Notes: a model not told the origin generated them from the letters alone. Positions 48,371 through 57,640 are shown, counted from the first letter of the stretch. The stretch is 64,000 bases of DNA from Pseudomonas sp. PB120 (GCF_009761815.1 NZ_RWIN01000039.1:1-64000), one strand, 5' to 3'. Made by a program: numbers and translations.

Positions 48371-48784
48371 TTGGATACTCCACTCTTGGTGCGCTGCGCG
48401 CAAGCGTAACAAATTTGTTGAGGTGCTCATGCTGATTGCTTGAGGGTATCGTTCAGCATCCCACCTGAGAAGGCCCGACCTTGCTGCTTAGCTTTTCCAG
48501 CAATCATCGCGCAGAAGTCTCCTTTGCTAGCCTTCGGTTGGTAGCAATTGGTCTGTGGCTGAAGTGATCCTAAAAAGTTGAGCCTACAAGATTTTTTTTG
48601 CCAGATTCGTTTTTATGCACAGAGGCTAGTGAAACTGCCGGTTGAACAACAGCAGAGCAGGTGTAGAGTCGTTTTCGAAACCGAACCCTCCACTCTGTAA
48701 CACAGTTTCTGTATATTGGAGGCTTGCGCAGAAATGCGCTGTCCGGAACACAATTCAGATATGGTTTTCCAAGCAAGGAAAGGT
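48371..48784. other. Spacer with a headless open frame (possible gene remnant)
   Basis: About 410 bp without an intact gene. On the minus strand a frame ending with TGA at 48427-48429 reads, without a start codon, through TNCYQPKASKGDFCAMIAG and KAKQQGRAFSGGMLNDTLK. It looks protein-like but is not recognised; it could be the tail of a displaced gene or transposase. The right part (48600-48784) is the leader of the FkbM gene. Confidence 0.4.
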
Positions 48785-49696
48785 ATGGGACTTACAAAAA
48801 TTGCTCCGTTCAGACAGATAGCTGGGGTCTATTCTGCTCTCCTTGGTATAGCTGCATCCCTGCAGAATATTTCGGCGAGGGCAGGACAGGAAGCAGTCAA
48901 TGAGCAACTTCTCGCTATAAATTCGTCGATACAAGAGCTTTCCAGTGTCGCCAAGAGAGCGTTGCCACCTGAGACGCCCTTGCACGACGTGTCAATTTAT
49001 GAAGTGAACGGTTTTAGATTGCTACTGGATCGAAGTTCACTTGTCGATCGACTAGTAGTCGAGCAGGGAGAGTGGGAGGGGGAGCAGGTTCGCTATCTGA
49101 TGAAGCTCTCAGAGTTGTTTCGAGGTCGTAGCAATCCCGTGTTCTTGGATTTGGGCTCGTACTGGGGTTACTATTCTCTGATGCTTCAGAGCACGGGGAT
49201 TTTTGAAAGGGTCTATGCATTTGATGCGGATGCCTACAATTTTGCGCAGCTGCAGGCAAACATCTTTCTTAACAAGCTGGATGGCGTAATAGTTGCTCAG
49301 CACGCGGCTGTTAGTGATGCTGCTGGCGTTGTAACGGTTCAAAACAGTCGTTCACATGACGACGGAAATCGTGGAGCAACCCGAATTCTCGGAGAGTCGG
49401 AGGTGTCCTCTAGCGGCTCATCAAGGACTGTTAAAGCGATAGCAGTTGATGATGTGTTGGATATTAGAAACTCCCACGTAGTTATAAAGATGGATGTGGA
49501 GGCGCACGAGGATCGGGCATTGCTTGGGATGAAAAATATCATCGCAAACAACAAGGTAATTGTGCAGGTGGAGATCTACAAGGAGCAGGCCGGCATTGTA
49601 GTGCCGGTTTTGGAGAGCTTAGGTCTTCGGCAAGTTTGTGCCATGTACCCCGATTTTTTTTACTCAAACCTTTCGGATGAAGAGCTCGCTATCTGA
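48785..49696 (+). CDS. FkbM family methyltransferase
   Basis: The 303-residue protein has an N-terminal helical region (residues 1-60), then a SAM-dependent domain: LDRSSLVDRLVVEQGEWEGEQVRYL, motif I VFLDLGSYWGYYSLML (about 118-133), VYAFDADAYNFAQLQANIFLN, and the FkbM-type end IKMDVEAHEDRALLGMKNIIANNKVIVQVEIYKEQAGIV. FkbM enzymes O-methylate sugars or other hydroxyls and are frequent in surface-glycan loci. The ATG at 48785 has AAGGAAAGG right upstream; the ORF extends to 48716 but without such a site. The placement with other glycan genes suggests a role in methylating a surface polysaccharide. Confidence 0.82.
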   Translation: MGLTKIAPFRQIAGVYSALLGIAASLQNISARAGQEAVNEQLLAINSSIQELSSVAKRALPPETPLHDVSIYEVNGFRLLLDRSSLVDRLVVEQGEWEGEQVRYLMKLSELFRGRSNPVFLDLGSYWGYYSLMLQSTGIFERVYAFDADAYNFAQLQANIFLNKLDGVIVAQHAAVSDAAGVVTVQNSRSHDDGNRGATRILGESEVSSSGSSRTVKAIAVDDVLDIRNSHVVIKMDVEAHEDRALLGMKNIIANNKVIVQVEIYKEQAGIVVPVLESLGLRQVCAMYPDFFYSNLSDEELAI

Positions 49697-49713
49697 GCCT
49701 TGCCCCTCATAAT

Positions 49714-49737
49714 AAACCGCCTCTAGGCGGTTTTTTT
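49714..49737 (+). terminator. Rho-independent terminator after the FkbM gene
   Basis: AAACCGCC-TCTA-GGCGGTTT followed by a T run lies 17 bp after the stop codon. Confidence 0.93.
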
Positions 49738-50320
49738 CTGTGCGCCCAGCATAGGCACGACCTGCGATCTAAAATTTTTGGTTGGAAAGCTTACTACTAC
49801 TTTTCGTAAGCCCCGGCCATCTTGCGAGTGGTTTGACAGATTGAGGCTAGTTCGACACTCATAACTCAATCTCGCGCCCCCCCCCAGAGTGGGGCCTCAT
49901 GCTGGGAGGTGTAGGAAGGAGAGCTGTTTGTGAAGGTCGCCTCCTATGCCAATTTGTTTAAAATTAGTTGGCCCTGCTGGCCGCCTAAGTGCCACGCCCG
50001 CAAACCATAACCCCACGCTATATTCCGAACCCAAACGAAACACGCCATGTAGCAGCGGGCGAAGCCTGCAACTGGCTGCGTAGCAGTTTTGAAATCGGGC
50101 GGCGCGGTGCTTCAGCATGATCCGCACTCATGCTTTATTACTACAACTCAGCCACCGTCATTTTCTACAAAAACATGCTGATTATGCGGGAGTCAGGCAG
50201 GCCATGAAACCAACGCGCTCTACGTGCTGTCCCTTTCTTTAATCGGATCAATCGCTTATTTGCAGCTAGTCTTTAGCTCAAGCGAACGAGCCGGGCAGGG
50301 TGCCTGGTATAGGGAAGTGA
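49738..50320. other. Spacer with a recurrent Pseudomonas-type non-coding element
   Basis: About 580 bp without a convincing gene. A run of nine C is at 49877-49885. A minus-strand frame at 49897-50127 encodes FRLGSEYSVGLWFAGVALRR and PTNFKQIGIGGDLHKQLSFL. I recall near-identical text from many spurious hypothetical proteins in pseudomonads, so the DNA is probably a repeated non-coding element rather than a gene. The last 60 bp before 50321 form the lipoprotein leader with GGGAAG as ribosome binding site. Confidence 0.45.
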
Positions 50321-50599
50321 ATGAACAAGCTCATTGTCGCAATAGCAGTGCTGACACTGGCGGGGTGTACCACTAACGCCAAGACTCACGCGGTGCGTGG
50401 CGTTAGTGGTATCGAGATCGATTGTTCGGGGCTGGGGTCCAGTTGGGAGCGATGCAAGAAGCGGGCAGCCAAGGAGTGCAAGGCGGCCGGCTACAAAGTG
50501 GTGGTGCGGTCTGATGATGTCAAAGAGGAGGATGAATTTCCTTTTGGTTTCAATCCTGCGGGCTTTTTCACGCGCACCATGTTGGTTATCTGTCGGTGA
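50321..50599 (+). CDS. Small lipoprotein, 92 aa
   Basis: The protein starts with a lipoprotein signal peptide MNKLIVAIAVLTLAGCTTNA with the lipobox LAGC (Cys16). The mature part includes GIEIDCSGLGSSWERCKKRAAKECKAAGYKVV, with four cysteines after the lipid cysteine if the final one (LVICR) is counted, and an R-S-D-D-x-K-E-E-D acidic patch. Similar short lipoproteins with a cysteine-bearing W-x-x-C-x-x-x-A core occur in Pseudomonas; the function is unknown. GGGAAG lies before the ATG. It sits between the FkbM gene and ihfB and may be part of the insertion. Confidence 0.8.
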   Translation: MNKLIVAIAVLTLAGCTTNAKTHAVRGVSGIEIDCSGLGSSWERCKKRAAKECKAAGYKVVVRSDDVKEEDEFPFGFNPAGFFTRTMLVICR

Positions 50600-50750
50600 T
50601 TATGCAGGGTGGTGCGAGCGTTGAGCTGCTCCGAAATCGGGCATCTCACGGTTGATAAAGATATGTCATGAGCCGGGCTGTTCAAATTCATCGAGGCGTG
50701 CTAAAACCTTTGAAGCGCTGATCTAGCTGCTTGAAAAAGAAGGGAAAAAT

Positions 50751-51047
50751 ATGACGAAGTCGGAGTTGATCGAACGAATTGTCACCCATCAAGGGCTGCT
50801 CTCATCGAAGGATGTGGAGCTGGCCATCAAGACCATGCTTGAACAAATGTCCCAATGTCTGGCCACCGGTGATCGCATCGAAATCCGTGGTTTTGGCAGC
50901 TTCTCCCTGCACTACCGCGCACCGCGCGTAGGTCGCAATCCGAAAACCGGTCAGTCCGTCAGCCTCGACGGCAAGTTCGTGCCGCATTTCAAGCCAGGCA
51001 AAGAACTGCGTGATCGCGTGAACGAGGATGAGGAGGAAGTGCTTTGA
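50751..51047 (+). CDS. ihfB: Integration host factor subunit beta
   Basis: IHF beta pairs with IHF alpha to bend DNA at specific sites. The 98-residue protein starts [33 protein letters not shown] and has the beta-arm with the DNA-intercalating proline in [31 protein letters not shown]. Length and sequence are typical. In most gammaproteobacteria ihfB lies directly after rpsA; here 4.7 kb separate them. AAGGGAAAAAT precedes the ATG. Confidence 0.96.
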   Translation: MTKSELIERIVTHQGLLSSKDVELAIKTMLEQMSQCLATGDRIEIRGFGSFSLHYRAPRVGRNPKTGQSVSLDGKFVPHFKPGKELRDRVNEDEEEVL

Positions 51048-51074
51048 CGGTGACCACCATTCAGGGAGCCGCTC

Positions 51075-51314
51075 ATGCGTAATCTGAAACGAATTTTGCT
51101 CGGCGTGTTTATCCTGCTGCTGGTGTTGGCTGTCCTGGCGTTTGTTCTCGAGAATCAACAATCGGTTTCGTTGTTGTTCCTCGGCTGGGCAGGACCACAG
51201 CTCCCGGTGTCGCTGATCATGGTTCTAGCGCTGCTGATCGGTATGGTGATCGGCCCGATTCTGGGCTGGTTTCTGGGGCGTTCGTCGAGGGCTTCGCGCA
51301 AGCGCGTTGTCTGA
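51075..51314 (+). CDS. lapA: LapA family inner membrane protein (DUF1049)
   Basis: The 79-residue protein has two membrane segments: ILLGVFILLLVLAVLAFVLENQQSVSLLFLGW and LPVSLIMVLALLIGMVIGPILGWFLGR. The motif ENQQ-x-V-x-L-x-F-L-G between them is typical of LapA. In E. coli LapA works with LapB and FtsH to control LpxC and thus LPS synthesis. No lapB is seen next to it. It starts 27 bp after the ihfB stop with GGGAGC upstream, and it immediately precedes the O-antigen genes. Confidence 0.88.
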   Translation: MRNLKRILLGVFILLLVLAVLAFVLENQQSVSLLFLGWAGPQLPVSLIMVLALLIGMVIGPILGWFLGRSSRASRKRVV

Positions 51315-51544
51315 CGCCGGCAGCAATGGCGCAGGCCCACTTGGCTTTGGCCGCTGCTTGTCCATATCCATTAGTAAAACGTTCATTAAGCTGTAAAATG
51401 CTGCGCTTGTACGGTGGGTCGAATTCCCGAATCGTTACAAACTGACTCTGTCAGAAGCCTCAATTGATTCGATGGCTTTTGCATTCATGGATTAGACAGT
51501 GCTCGGTTCACGGCCCTGTCAGCAGCTCAGGGGTATGGTTTCGC

Positions 51545-52621
51545 GTGAAAATTCTAGTAACCGGCGGCGCCGGATTTATCGGCTCGGCAGTCATTCGTCA
51601 TATCATCTCCTTCACGACCGATTCCGTCGTTAACGTCGACAAGCTAACGTACGCCGGTAATCTTGAGTCGCTGGATGAAGTCAGCCAGAACTCCCGCTAC
51701 GCATTTGAGCGTGTCGACATCTGTGATCGCGACGAAATCGACCGCGTCCTGCGTGAACACCAGCCGGATGCAATCATGCACCTGGCGGCAGAGTCCCACG
51801 TAGACCGTTCGATCTCTGGTCCGTCTGAATTCATCCAGACCAACATCATCGGCACCTACACCCTTCTGGAAGCGGCGCGTCAGTATTGGTCCGCGCTCGA
51901 TGACGCACGCAAGGCCAATTTCCGCTTTCACCACATCTCGACTGACGAAGTTTACGGAGACCTCGAAGGTCCCGAAGACCTCTTCACCGAAACCACGCCC
52001 TATCAGCCAAGCTCGCCTTACTCGGCCAGCAAGGCCAGTTCCGATCACCTGGTTCGCGCCTGGAGCCGTACGTACGGCCTGCCGACGCTGGTCACCAACT
52101 GCTCGAACAACTATGGCCCTTACCACTTCCCTGAGAAGTTGATCCCGCTGATCATTCTCAATGCGCTGGAAGGTAAGCCGCTGCCGGTTTACGGCAAGGG
52201 CAATCAGGTTCGTGACTGGTTGTACGTCGAAGACCATGCGCGCGCACTGTACAAAGTCGTGACCGAAGGCGTTCTCGGCGAGACGTACAACATCGGCGGC
52301 CATAACGAGAAGCAAAACATCGAAGTGGTGCATACCCTGTGCGCGCTGCTCGACGAACTGCGCCCCGATTCGGCTCACCGTCCCCATGCCAGTCTGATCA
52401 CCTACGTTCAGGATCGGCCGGGCCATGACCAGCGCTACGCGATCGACGCCAGCAAAATTCAGCGTGAACTGGGTTGGACGCCGGAAGAAACATTTGAAAC
52501 CGGCATCCGCAAAACGGTCGAGTGGTACCTCAACAACACTGAATGGGTCGCTCACGTAAAGAGCGGCAGCTACCAGCAGTGGATCGATCAAAACTACGCA
52601 GATCGCTCGAACAAAGCATGA
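51545..52621 (+). CDS. rmlB: dTDP-glucose 4,6-dehydratase
   Basis: RmlB makes dTDP-4-keto-6-deoxy-D-glucose, the second step towards dTDP-L-rhamnose. The 358-residue SDR-extended protein starts at GTG 51545 ([19 protein letters not shown]) with the GxxGxxG motif, has [13 protein letters not shown], the TDEVYGDL active-site segment and the [14 protein letters not shown] tyrosine-lysine pair. An earlier in-frame ATG at 51464 would add 27 unrelated residues. The stop overlaps rmlD by 4 bp. First gene of the O-antigen-type operon. Confidence 0.95.
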   Translation: MKILVTGGAGFIGSAVIRHIISFTTDSVVNVDKLTYAGNLESLDEVSQNSRYAFERVDICDRDEIDRVLREHQPDAIMHLAAESHVDRSISGPSEFIQTNIIGTYTLLEAARQYWSALDDARKANFRFHHISTDEVYGDLEGPEDLFTETTPYQPSSPYSASKASSDHLVRAWSRTYGLPTLVTNCSNNYGPYHFPEKLIPLIILNALEGKPLPVYGKGNQVRDWLYVEDHARALYKVVTEGVLGETYNIGGHNEKQNIEVVHTLCALLDELRPDSAHRPHASLITYVQDRPGHDQRYAIDASKIQRELGWTPEETFETGIRKTVEWYLNNTEWVAHVKSGSYQQWIDQNYADRSNKA

Positions 52622-53511
52622 AAATACTTCTGCTCGGAAAAAACGGCCAGGTAGGCTGGGAGCTGCAACGCTCCCTCGCGCCGCTGGGTGAGCTGATCGC
52701 CCTGGACCGCCATGCGGTGGATGGTTTGTGTGGCGATCTGTCCGATCTCGAGGTCTTGCGCGCAACGATCCGTCAGGTCAAACCTGACGTCATCGTCAAC
52801 GCGGCGGCCTACACCGCTGTCGATAAGGCAGAGTCCGAGACGGAGCTGGCCGACCGTGTGAACGGTCTGGCGAGTCAGGTCATGGCCGAAGAAGCTGCGG
52901 CTCTGGGCGCCTGGCTGATTCACTATTCGACGGACTACGTCTTCAGTGGCCTGGGCACAACGCCGTGGCAAGAGTCAGATCCAGTCGCCCCGGTGAACCA
53001 CTACGGCGCCAGCAAGCTGGCGGGTGAGCAGGCGATTACCGCGTCGGGCTGCAAGCATCTGATCTTCCGTACCAGCTGGGTCTATGGTGCTCGCGGCAAC
53101 AACTTCGCCAAGACCATGCTGCGTCTGGCCAAGGATCGCGAAATGTTGAGCGTCATTGCCGACCAGATCGGAGCCCCGACCGGCGCAGACCTGATCGCCG
53201 ACGTGACCGCGCTGGCCATTCAGCAAGTGCTGCAGCGCCCAGAGCTTGCGGGCGTGTATCACTTGGCCGCCAGTGGCGAAGTATCGTGGCACGGCTATGC
53301 TAGCCATGTGATCGGCTTCGCCCAGGCCAATGGCGAGGAGCTTGCCGTAACGTCGGTGAATCCGATTGAAACGACGGCTTATCCGACACCTGCGCGCCGC
53401 CCTCTGAATTCACGTTTGAATACTCAGAAGCTGCGTGACAATTTTTCTCTACACTTGCCGGATTGGCAAAGTGGCGTAACCCGAATGCTTAGGGAAGTTC
53501 TGAACAAATGA
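52618..53511 (+). CDS. rmlD: dTDP-4-dehydrorhamnose reductase
   Basis: RmlD reduces dTDP-4-keto-L-rhamnose to dTDP-L-rhamnose with NADPH. The 297-residue protein starts [25 protein letters not shown] with the Rossmann loop GKNGQVG. It has [26 protein letters not shown] and the [11 protein letters not shown] tyrosine-lysine motif. It overlaps rmlB and rmlA by 4 bp each. Confidence 0.95.
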   Translation: MKILLLGKNGQVGWELQRSLAPLGELIALDRHAVDGLCGDLSDLEVLRATIRQVKPDVIVNAAAYTAVDKAESETELADRVNGLASQVMAEEAAALGAWLIHYSTDYVFSGLGTTPWQESDPVAPVNHYGASKLAGEQAITASGCKHLIFRTSWVYGARGNNFAKTMLRLAKDREMLSVIADQIGAPTGADLIADVTALAIQQVLQRPELAGVYHLAASGEVSWHGYASHVIGFAQANGEELAVTSVNPIETTAYPTPARRPLNSRLNTQKLRDNFSLHLPDWQSGVTRMLREVLNK

Positions 53512-54398
53512 GCACGACAAATCGTAAAGGCATCATCCTCGCCGGCGGCTCGGGTACGCGCTTGCATCCGCTGACCCTTGGCGTGTCCAAACAGATGCTG
53601 CCGATCTACGACAAGCCGATGATCTTTTATCCGCTGTCGGTGCTGATGCTCGCAGGCATGCGTGAAGTGCTGATTATCTCCACGCCAGAAGACTTGCCGT
53701 GTTTCCGCAAGTTGCTGGGTGACGGCAGCCAGTACGGTATCAATCTGACCTACGCCGAACAGCCTAGCCCTGATGGTCTCGCACAAGCCTTCATCATTGG
53801 TGAAGAGTTCATCGGCGAAGACCCTTGCTGTCTGATCCTCGGCGACAACATCTTCTACGGTCAGCACTTCTCGGACAACCTTCGTTCCGCCAGCTCTCAA
53901 CAGAGCGGCGCTACTGTCTTCGGTTATCACGTCTCTGATCCAGAGCGTTTCGGCGTTGTCGAGTTCGACAAGACCGGTCGGGCCCTGAGCATTGAAGAAA
54001 AACCGCTGAAACCAAAATCCAACTATGCGGTGACCGGCCTGTACTTCTACGACAACGATGTCGTAGAGATCGCCAAGGGTATCAAGCCCTCCGAGCGTGG
54101 CGAGCTGGAAATCACCGATGTGAACCGCGCGTACCTGGAGCGGAAAACGCTCAATGTTGAAATGCTGGGCCGTGGTTTTGCCTGGCTCGATACGGGTACC
54201 CATGATTCGCTACTGGAGGCCAGTCACTTCGTGCATACCATCGAACAGCGCCAAGGCCTGAAAGTGGCATGCCTGGAAGAAATTGCCTACAACAACGGCT
54301 GGATTACCGCCGAACAGTTGGGCGCTCAAGCCAATGCCCTGAAGAAGACGGGCTACGGTCAATACCTGCAGAAGCTGCTGGACTCGCCTTCTCACTGA
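53508..54398 (+). CDS. rmlA: Glucose-1-phosphate thymidylyltransferase
   Basis: RmlA joins glucose-1-phosphate and dTTP. The 296-residue protein has [44 protein letters not shown], the nucleotide-binding signature, and [15 protein letters not shown] and [19 protein letters not shown]. Rhamnose feedback sites are known in this family. The normal fourth gene, rmlC, does not follow. Confidence 0.96.
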   Translation: MSTTNRKGIILAGGSGTRLHPLTLGVSKQMLPIYDKPMIFYPLSVLMLAGMREVLIISTPEDLPCFRKLLGDGSQYGINLTYAEQPSPDGLAQAFIIGEEFIGEDPCCLILGDNIFYGQHFSDNLRSASSQQSGATVFGYHVSDPERFGVVEFDKTGRALSIEEKPLKPKSNYAVTGLYFYDNDVVEIAKGIKPSERGELEITDVNRAYLERKTLNVEMLGRGFAWLDTGTHDSLLEASHFVHTIEQRQGLKVACLEEIAYNNGWITAEQLGAQANALKKTGYGQYLQKLLDSPSH

Positions 54399-54454
54399 TT
54401 CGAACGCTTTATCCTTTCGAACAGTAGCGTTTAACCGGTGCAAGCAGGAATGGC

Positions 54455-55378
54455 ATGCCAGTAAAACATCCCAAGGTTGCAGTTTTGCTGGCGGCCTACA
54501 ATGGCATGCGATGGATTGAGGAGCAGTTGGCTTCGATCCTCGGCCAGTCAGCTGTCGACGTAATCGTTCATATCAGTATCGACCCCTCCACTGACGGTAC
54601 CGAAGCGTGGTGCGCAGCTTACGCTGCGACCCACCCCGGCGTTCTGGTCTTGCCGGCTGCCGGCAGTTTTGGTGGTGCCTCTCGCAACTTCTTTCGACTG
54701 ATTCGTGATGTCAACTTCGAAGGTTACGACTTCGTTGCCTTTGCAGACCAGGATGACATCTGGCACGCAGATAAGCTTCAGCGTGCGACCCAAGCCATTC
54801 AAGCCCGCCAAGTCGATGCCTACTCCAGTAACGTCACGGCTTTTTGGCCCGATGGTAAAACCCATCTGCTGGACAAGGCTCAACCCCAGGTTGAATGGGA
54901 TTTCCTGTTCGAGGCTGCGGGGCCTGGCTGTACGTATGTTTTGAGCAAGAGCCTCGCTGATTCACTAAAGGCTTCGATGCTCGATAATTGGCAGCTATTG
55001 CAAGGTGTCAGCCTGCATGACTGGTACTGCTATGCCTACGCCCGCAGCAATGGTTTCCGCTGGTACATCGACCCTGAACCGTCCATGGATTATCGCCAGC
55101 ACGAGCGCAATCAGGTGGGTGCCAACAAGGGGTTAAGCCCGCTGATTGCCCGTTACAAAACGATCCATGATGGCTGGTGGTTCAATCAGGTCCAGTTGAT
55201 TGCGAACTTGGTCGGGCAGGGCACAGATCCTTTTGTTCGAACTTGGCTGACGCTGCGGCGCAACCATCTTCTGAGACTTTCCTTCAGTGCCTGGCATTGC
55301 CGACGGCGGGTGAGGGACAAGGTATTTTTCTTTTGTATTTGCTGGGTTACTGCGTTGATCGGGAATAAGGCTAGATGA
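54455..55378 (+). CDS. Family 2 glycosyltransferase, probably a rhamnosyltransferase
   Basis: The 307-residue GT-A protein starts MPVKHPKVAVLLAAYNGMRWIEEQLASILGQ, then ISIDPSTDGTEAWC and FVAFADQDDIWHADKLQRA, where ADQDDIW is the DxD-type motif of rhamnosyltransferases such as RfbN. A C-terminal hydrophobic stretch (VFFFCICWVTALIG) may associate with the membrane. Right after rmlBDA, it probably transfers L-rhamnose to the growing O-chain. The stop overlaps the next gene (ATGA). Confidence 0.85.
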   Translation: MPVKHPKVAVLLAAYNGMRWIEEQLASILGQSAVDVIVHISIDPSTDGTEAWCAAYAATHPGVLVLPAAGSFGGASRNFFRLIRDVNFEGYDFVAFADQDDIWHADKLQRATQAIQARQVDAYSSNVTAFWPDGKTHLLDKAQPQVEWDFLFEAAGPGCTYVLSKSLADSLKASMLDNWQLLQGVSLHDWYCYAYARSNGFRWYIDPEPSMDYRQHERNQVGANKGLSPLIARYKTIHDGWWFNQVQLIANLVGQGTDPFVRTWLTLRRNHLLRLSFSAWHCRRRVRDKVFFFCICWVTALIGNKAR

Positions 55379-56337
55379 CTGCCCTTAAGGTATTAGTGAC
55401 AGGGGCAAGCGGTTTTGTGGGTGAGGCCGTCATTTTCAGGCTATTGGTGGACAAGAAGTTCTCCCCGATCGCAGCCGCACGCGGTAGTACTCGCTTGCAC
55501 GGATTGTGTCCGGTCCGACCCTTCGACTTGACCCAAGCCAAGAGCCTGCCTGCGCTCGAAGATGTCCAAGTTGTCATTCATGCCGCTGCCCGTGTGCATG
55601 TCATGGATGAAACCGCAACGGACTCGTTGGCCGAGTTTCGCAAGGTAAACGTGGAAGGCACGCTCAGGTTGGCCCAGCGTGCTGCCGAATCAGGGGTAAA
55701 GCGCTTCATTTTCCTCAGCTCAATCAAGGTTAATGGCGAAAGTACGCACCCCGGCAAGCCATTCAAAGCTGATGACCCGCCCAATCCTTTCGACCCGTAT
55801 GGCGTCTCAAAGCATGAGGCCGAAGAGGCATTGAAGTTGCTGGGTCGTGACAGCGGCATGGAGGTCGTGATCATCCGCCCGCCACTGGTCTATGGGCCTG
55901 GTGTGAAAGCCAATTTTCTTAGTATGTTGCGTTGGCTGGATAAGGGCATTCCATTGCCGTTCGGTGCGATTCAAAATCAGCGAAGCCTCGTGGCTATCGG
56001 AAACCTGGTGAGCCTTATCGTCACGTGCATTGATCATCCGGCTGCGGCCAATCAAACCTTTCTGGTCAGCGACGGTGAAGACCTGTCTACGACTCAATTG
56101 CTGCGGCGTCTATCCAAGGCGCTGGGCAAACCTGCGCGGCTTCTGCCGATGCCCGAGTGGCTGTTAAAGCTGGGAGCCTTGGCGCTGGGTAAGCGGTCGG
56201 TCGCTCAGAGGATATGCGGATCGTTGCAAGTTGATATCAGCAAGAACCAAGCGTTACTGGGCTGGACGCCAACCATAAACATAGACAACGCCTTGCGTCA
56301 GACCGCTGGCCACTACCTGGAACTGCAAAAGAAATGA
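55375..56337 (+). CDS. UDP-sugar 4-reductase/epimerase, WbpV-like
   Basis: The 320-residue extended SDR begins MTALKVLVTGASGFVGEAVIFRLLVDKKFSPIAAARG. It has VVIHAAARVHVMDETATDSLAEFRKVNVEGTLRLAQ and the FLSSIKVNGEST/DPYGVSKHEAEEAL active site. The ARVHVMDE phrase is characteristic of the WbpV/WbjF branch, which reduces the 4-keto sugar from WbpM to UDP-QuiNAc or a related sugar. It precedes a WbpL-like transferase that would use this product, so both probably act in starting the O-chain. Confidence 0.82.
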   Translation: MTALKVLVTGASGFVGEAVIFRLLVDKKFSPIAAARGSTRLHGLCPVRPFDLTQAKSLPALEDVQVVIHAAARVHVMDETATDSLAEFRKVNVEGTLRLAQRAAESGVKRFIFLSSIKVNGESTHPGKPFKADDPPNPFDPYGVSKHEAEEALKLLGRDSGMEVVIIRPPLVYGPGVKANFLSMLRWLDKGIPLPFGAIQNQRSLVAIGNLVSLIVTCIDHPAAANQTFLVSDGEDLSTTQLLRRLSKALGKPARLLPMPEWLLKLGALALGKRSVAQRICGSLQVDISKNQALLGWTPTINIDNALRQTAGHYLELQKK

Positions 56338-57344
56338 CTGTTTGGTGGCTGTTTTTTGCAGTGTTCGCAGTTTCCTGGGTATTGACCCTCGTCTTGCGCC
56401 GTTACGCGTTGGCCAAAAGCTTGATGGATATCCCTAATGAGCGCAGCTCCCATTCGATCCCGACGCCACGCGGGGGAGGGGTCGCCATTGTCGTTTCCTT
56501 CCTTTTGGCACTTCCCGTCCTTGGTGCCCTTGATTTGCTGAGTCTTCCGGCTATGTTTGGGTTGCTTGGTTCGGGAGTGCTCGTTGCGATCATCGGGTTC
56601 GCCGATGACCACGGGCATATCGCTGCCCGATGGCGGTTGCTGGGGCATTTCATCGCAGCGGGCTGGGCACTGTTCTGGGTAAACGGCCTTCCTCCGATTC
56701 AGTTCTTCGGCGTGATGGTTGATTTGGGTTGGTTCGGCAGCCTCCTGGCGTTGCTGTACCTTGTCTGGATGTTGAACCTATACAATTTCATGGATGGCAT
56801 TGATGGCCTGGCCAGCGCAGAGGCCATTTGTGTCTGTCTCGGAAGTTGCGTTGTTTACGGGTTTACGGGGCATGTCGAATTGATGCCACCCGCGCTGCTG
56901 TTATCGGCAGCGGTAGGGGGTTTTTTGTGTTGGAACTTCCCACCCGCTCGCATTTTTATGGGCGACGCCGGGAGTGGTTTTCTGGGTTTGATACTGGGCG
57001 TTTTGAGCCTTGTGGCAGCCTGGGCGTCAGTTGAGCTGCTGTGGAGTTGGCTCATACTTTTGGGCGTATTTATTGTTGATGCAACTTGGACACTTCTTCG
57101 CCGCCTATTGAATGGGGACAAGGTCTACGAGGCTCACCGAAGTCATGCCTATCAATACGCGTCCAGGAAGTACGGAAGCCATAAAATTGTTACATTTTCG
57201 ATCATTGGGATAAATATAGTCTGGTTGCTTCCCATGGCGGTTGCTGTTGCTGGTGGTCATATTTCTTCGGTACTTGGAACGATCATCGCGTATGCGCCGC
57301 TGGTGATGTTGGCGGCCTTGTTTCGTGCCGGAGTGCGTGAATGA
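56334..57344 (+). CDS. WbpL/WecA-like polyprenyl-phosphate N-acetylhexosamine-1-phosphate transferase
   Basis: The 336-residue polytopic protein of the MraY/WecA superfamily has LMDIPNERSSHSIPTPRGGGVAIV (the DxPNxRSxHxxPTPRGGG motif), IGFADDHGHIAARWRLL with the catalytic aspartate pair, LYNFMDGIDGLASAEA, and FMGDAGSGFLGL. It starts O-antigen synthesis by moving a sugar phosphate to undecaprenyl phosphate at the inner membrane. It overlaps the WbpV-like gene. The wbpM-like dehydratase gene that usually follows is absent; insertion-sequence remnants come instead. Confidence 0.88.
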   Translation: MTVWWLFFAVFAVSWVLTLVLRRYALAKSLMDIPNERSSHSIPTPRGGGVAIVVSFLLALPVLGALDLLSLPAMFGLLGSGVLVAIIGFADDHGHIAARWRLLGHFIAAGWALFWVNGLPPIQFFGVMVDLGWFGSLLALLYLVWMLNLYNFMDGIDGLASAEAICVCLGSCVVYGFTGHVELMPPALLLSAAVGGFLCWNFPPARIFMGDAGSGFLGLILGVLSLVAAWASVELLWSWLILLGVFIVDATWTLLRRLLNGDKVYEAHRSHAYQYASRKYGSHKIVTFSIIGINIVWLLPMAVAVAGGHISSVLGTIIAYAPLVMLAALFRAGVRE

Positions 57345-57640
57345 GTGTGATCCATTTCGCGACCGAGCGATCTCCACGATGTCTATTAGGATTTCTCCTT
57401 CCATCGTTTTCTTGGCGAGCAACCGTTGCAGTTCTAACATCTGCTAGAGCGTCTTGTTCAGTTCGGAGGCCGGCATCACAGTCGTACCAGCATTTTCGCC
57501 AGGCCGCTTATCCCAAATCAGCTTGCGCCACAGAAGAGTTGGTTGGCATTGAAGCCGTCGCGCCGAGCGGCTACCAACACAATATGTCTTTGCTTAAGAC
57601 TCTTGGGAGCCATGACCAGTTTTACTCCAGGAACCAGCGG
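57345..57640 (-). pseudogene. Decayed IS3-family (IS2-group) OrfA remnant
   Basis: On the minus strand, frames read VLVAARRDGFNANQLF, then after a frameshift WRKLIWDKRPGEN and MPASELNKTL, a stop, and QMLELQRLLAKKTMEGEIL followed by IVEIARSR. This matches the order of IS2-type OrfA proteins (VARQHGVAASQLFLWRK ... [28 protein letters not shown]), with one frameshift and one in-frame stop. No OrfB or terminal inverted repeats are recognised. It is a dead insertion sequence that truncates into the wbpL end. Confidence 0.8.

Noticed and set aside
49897-50127. 76-codon minus-strand gene
   Set aside because: It has no ribosome binding site and its sequence recurs as a spurious frame in pseudomonads; treated as a non-coding element.
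51510-51545. JUMPstart/ops-like element before rmlB
   Set aside because: CAGCTCAGGGGTATGG resembles parts of the enteric element, but the GGCGGTAG core is absent.
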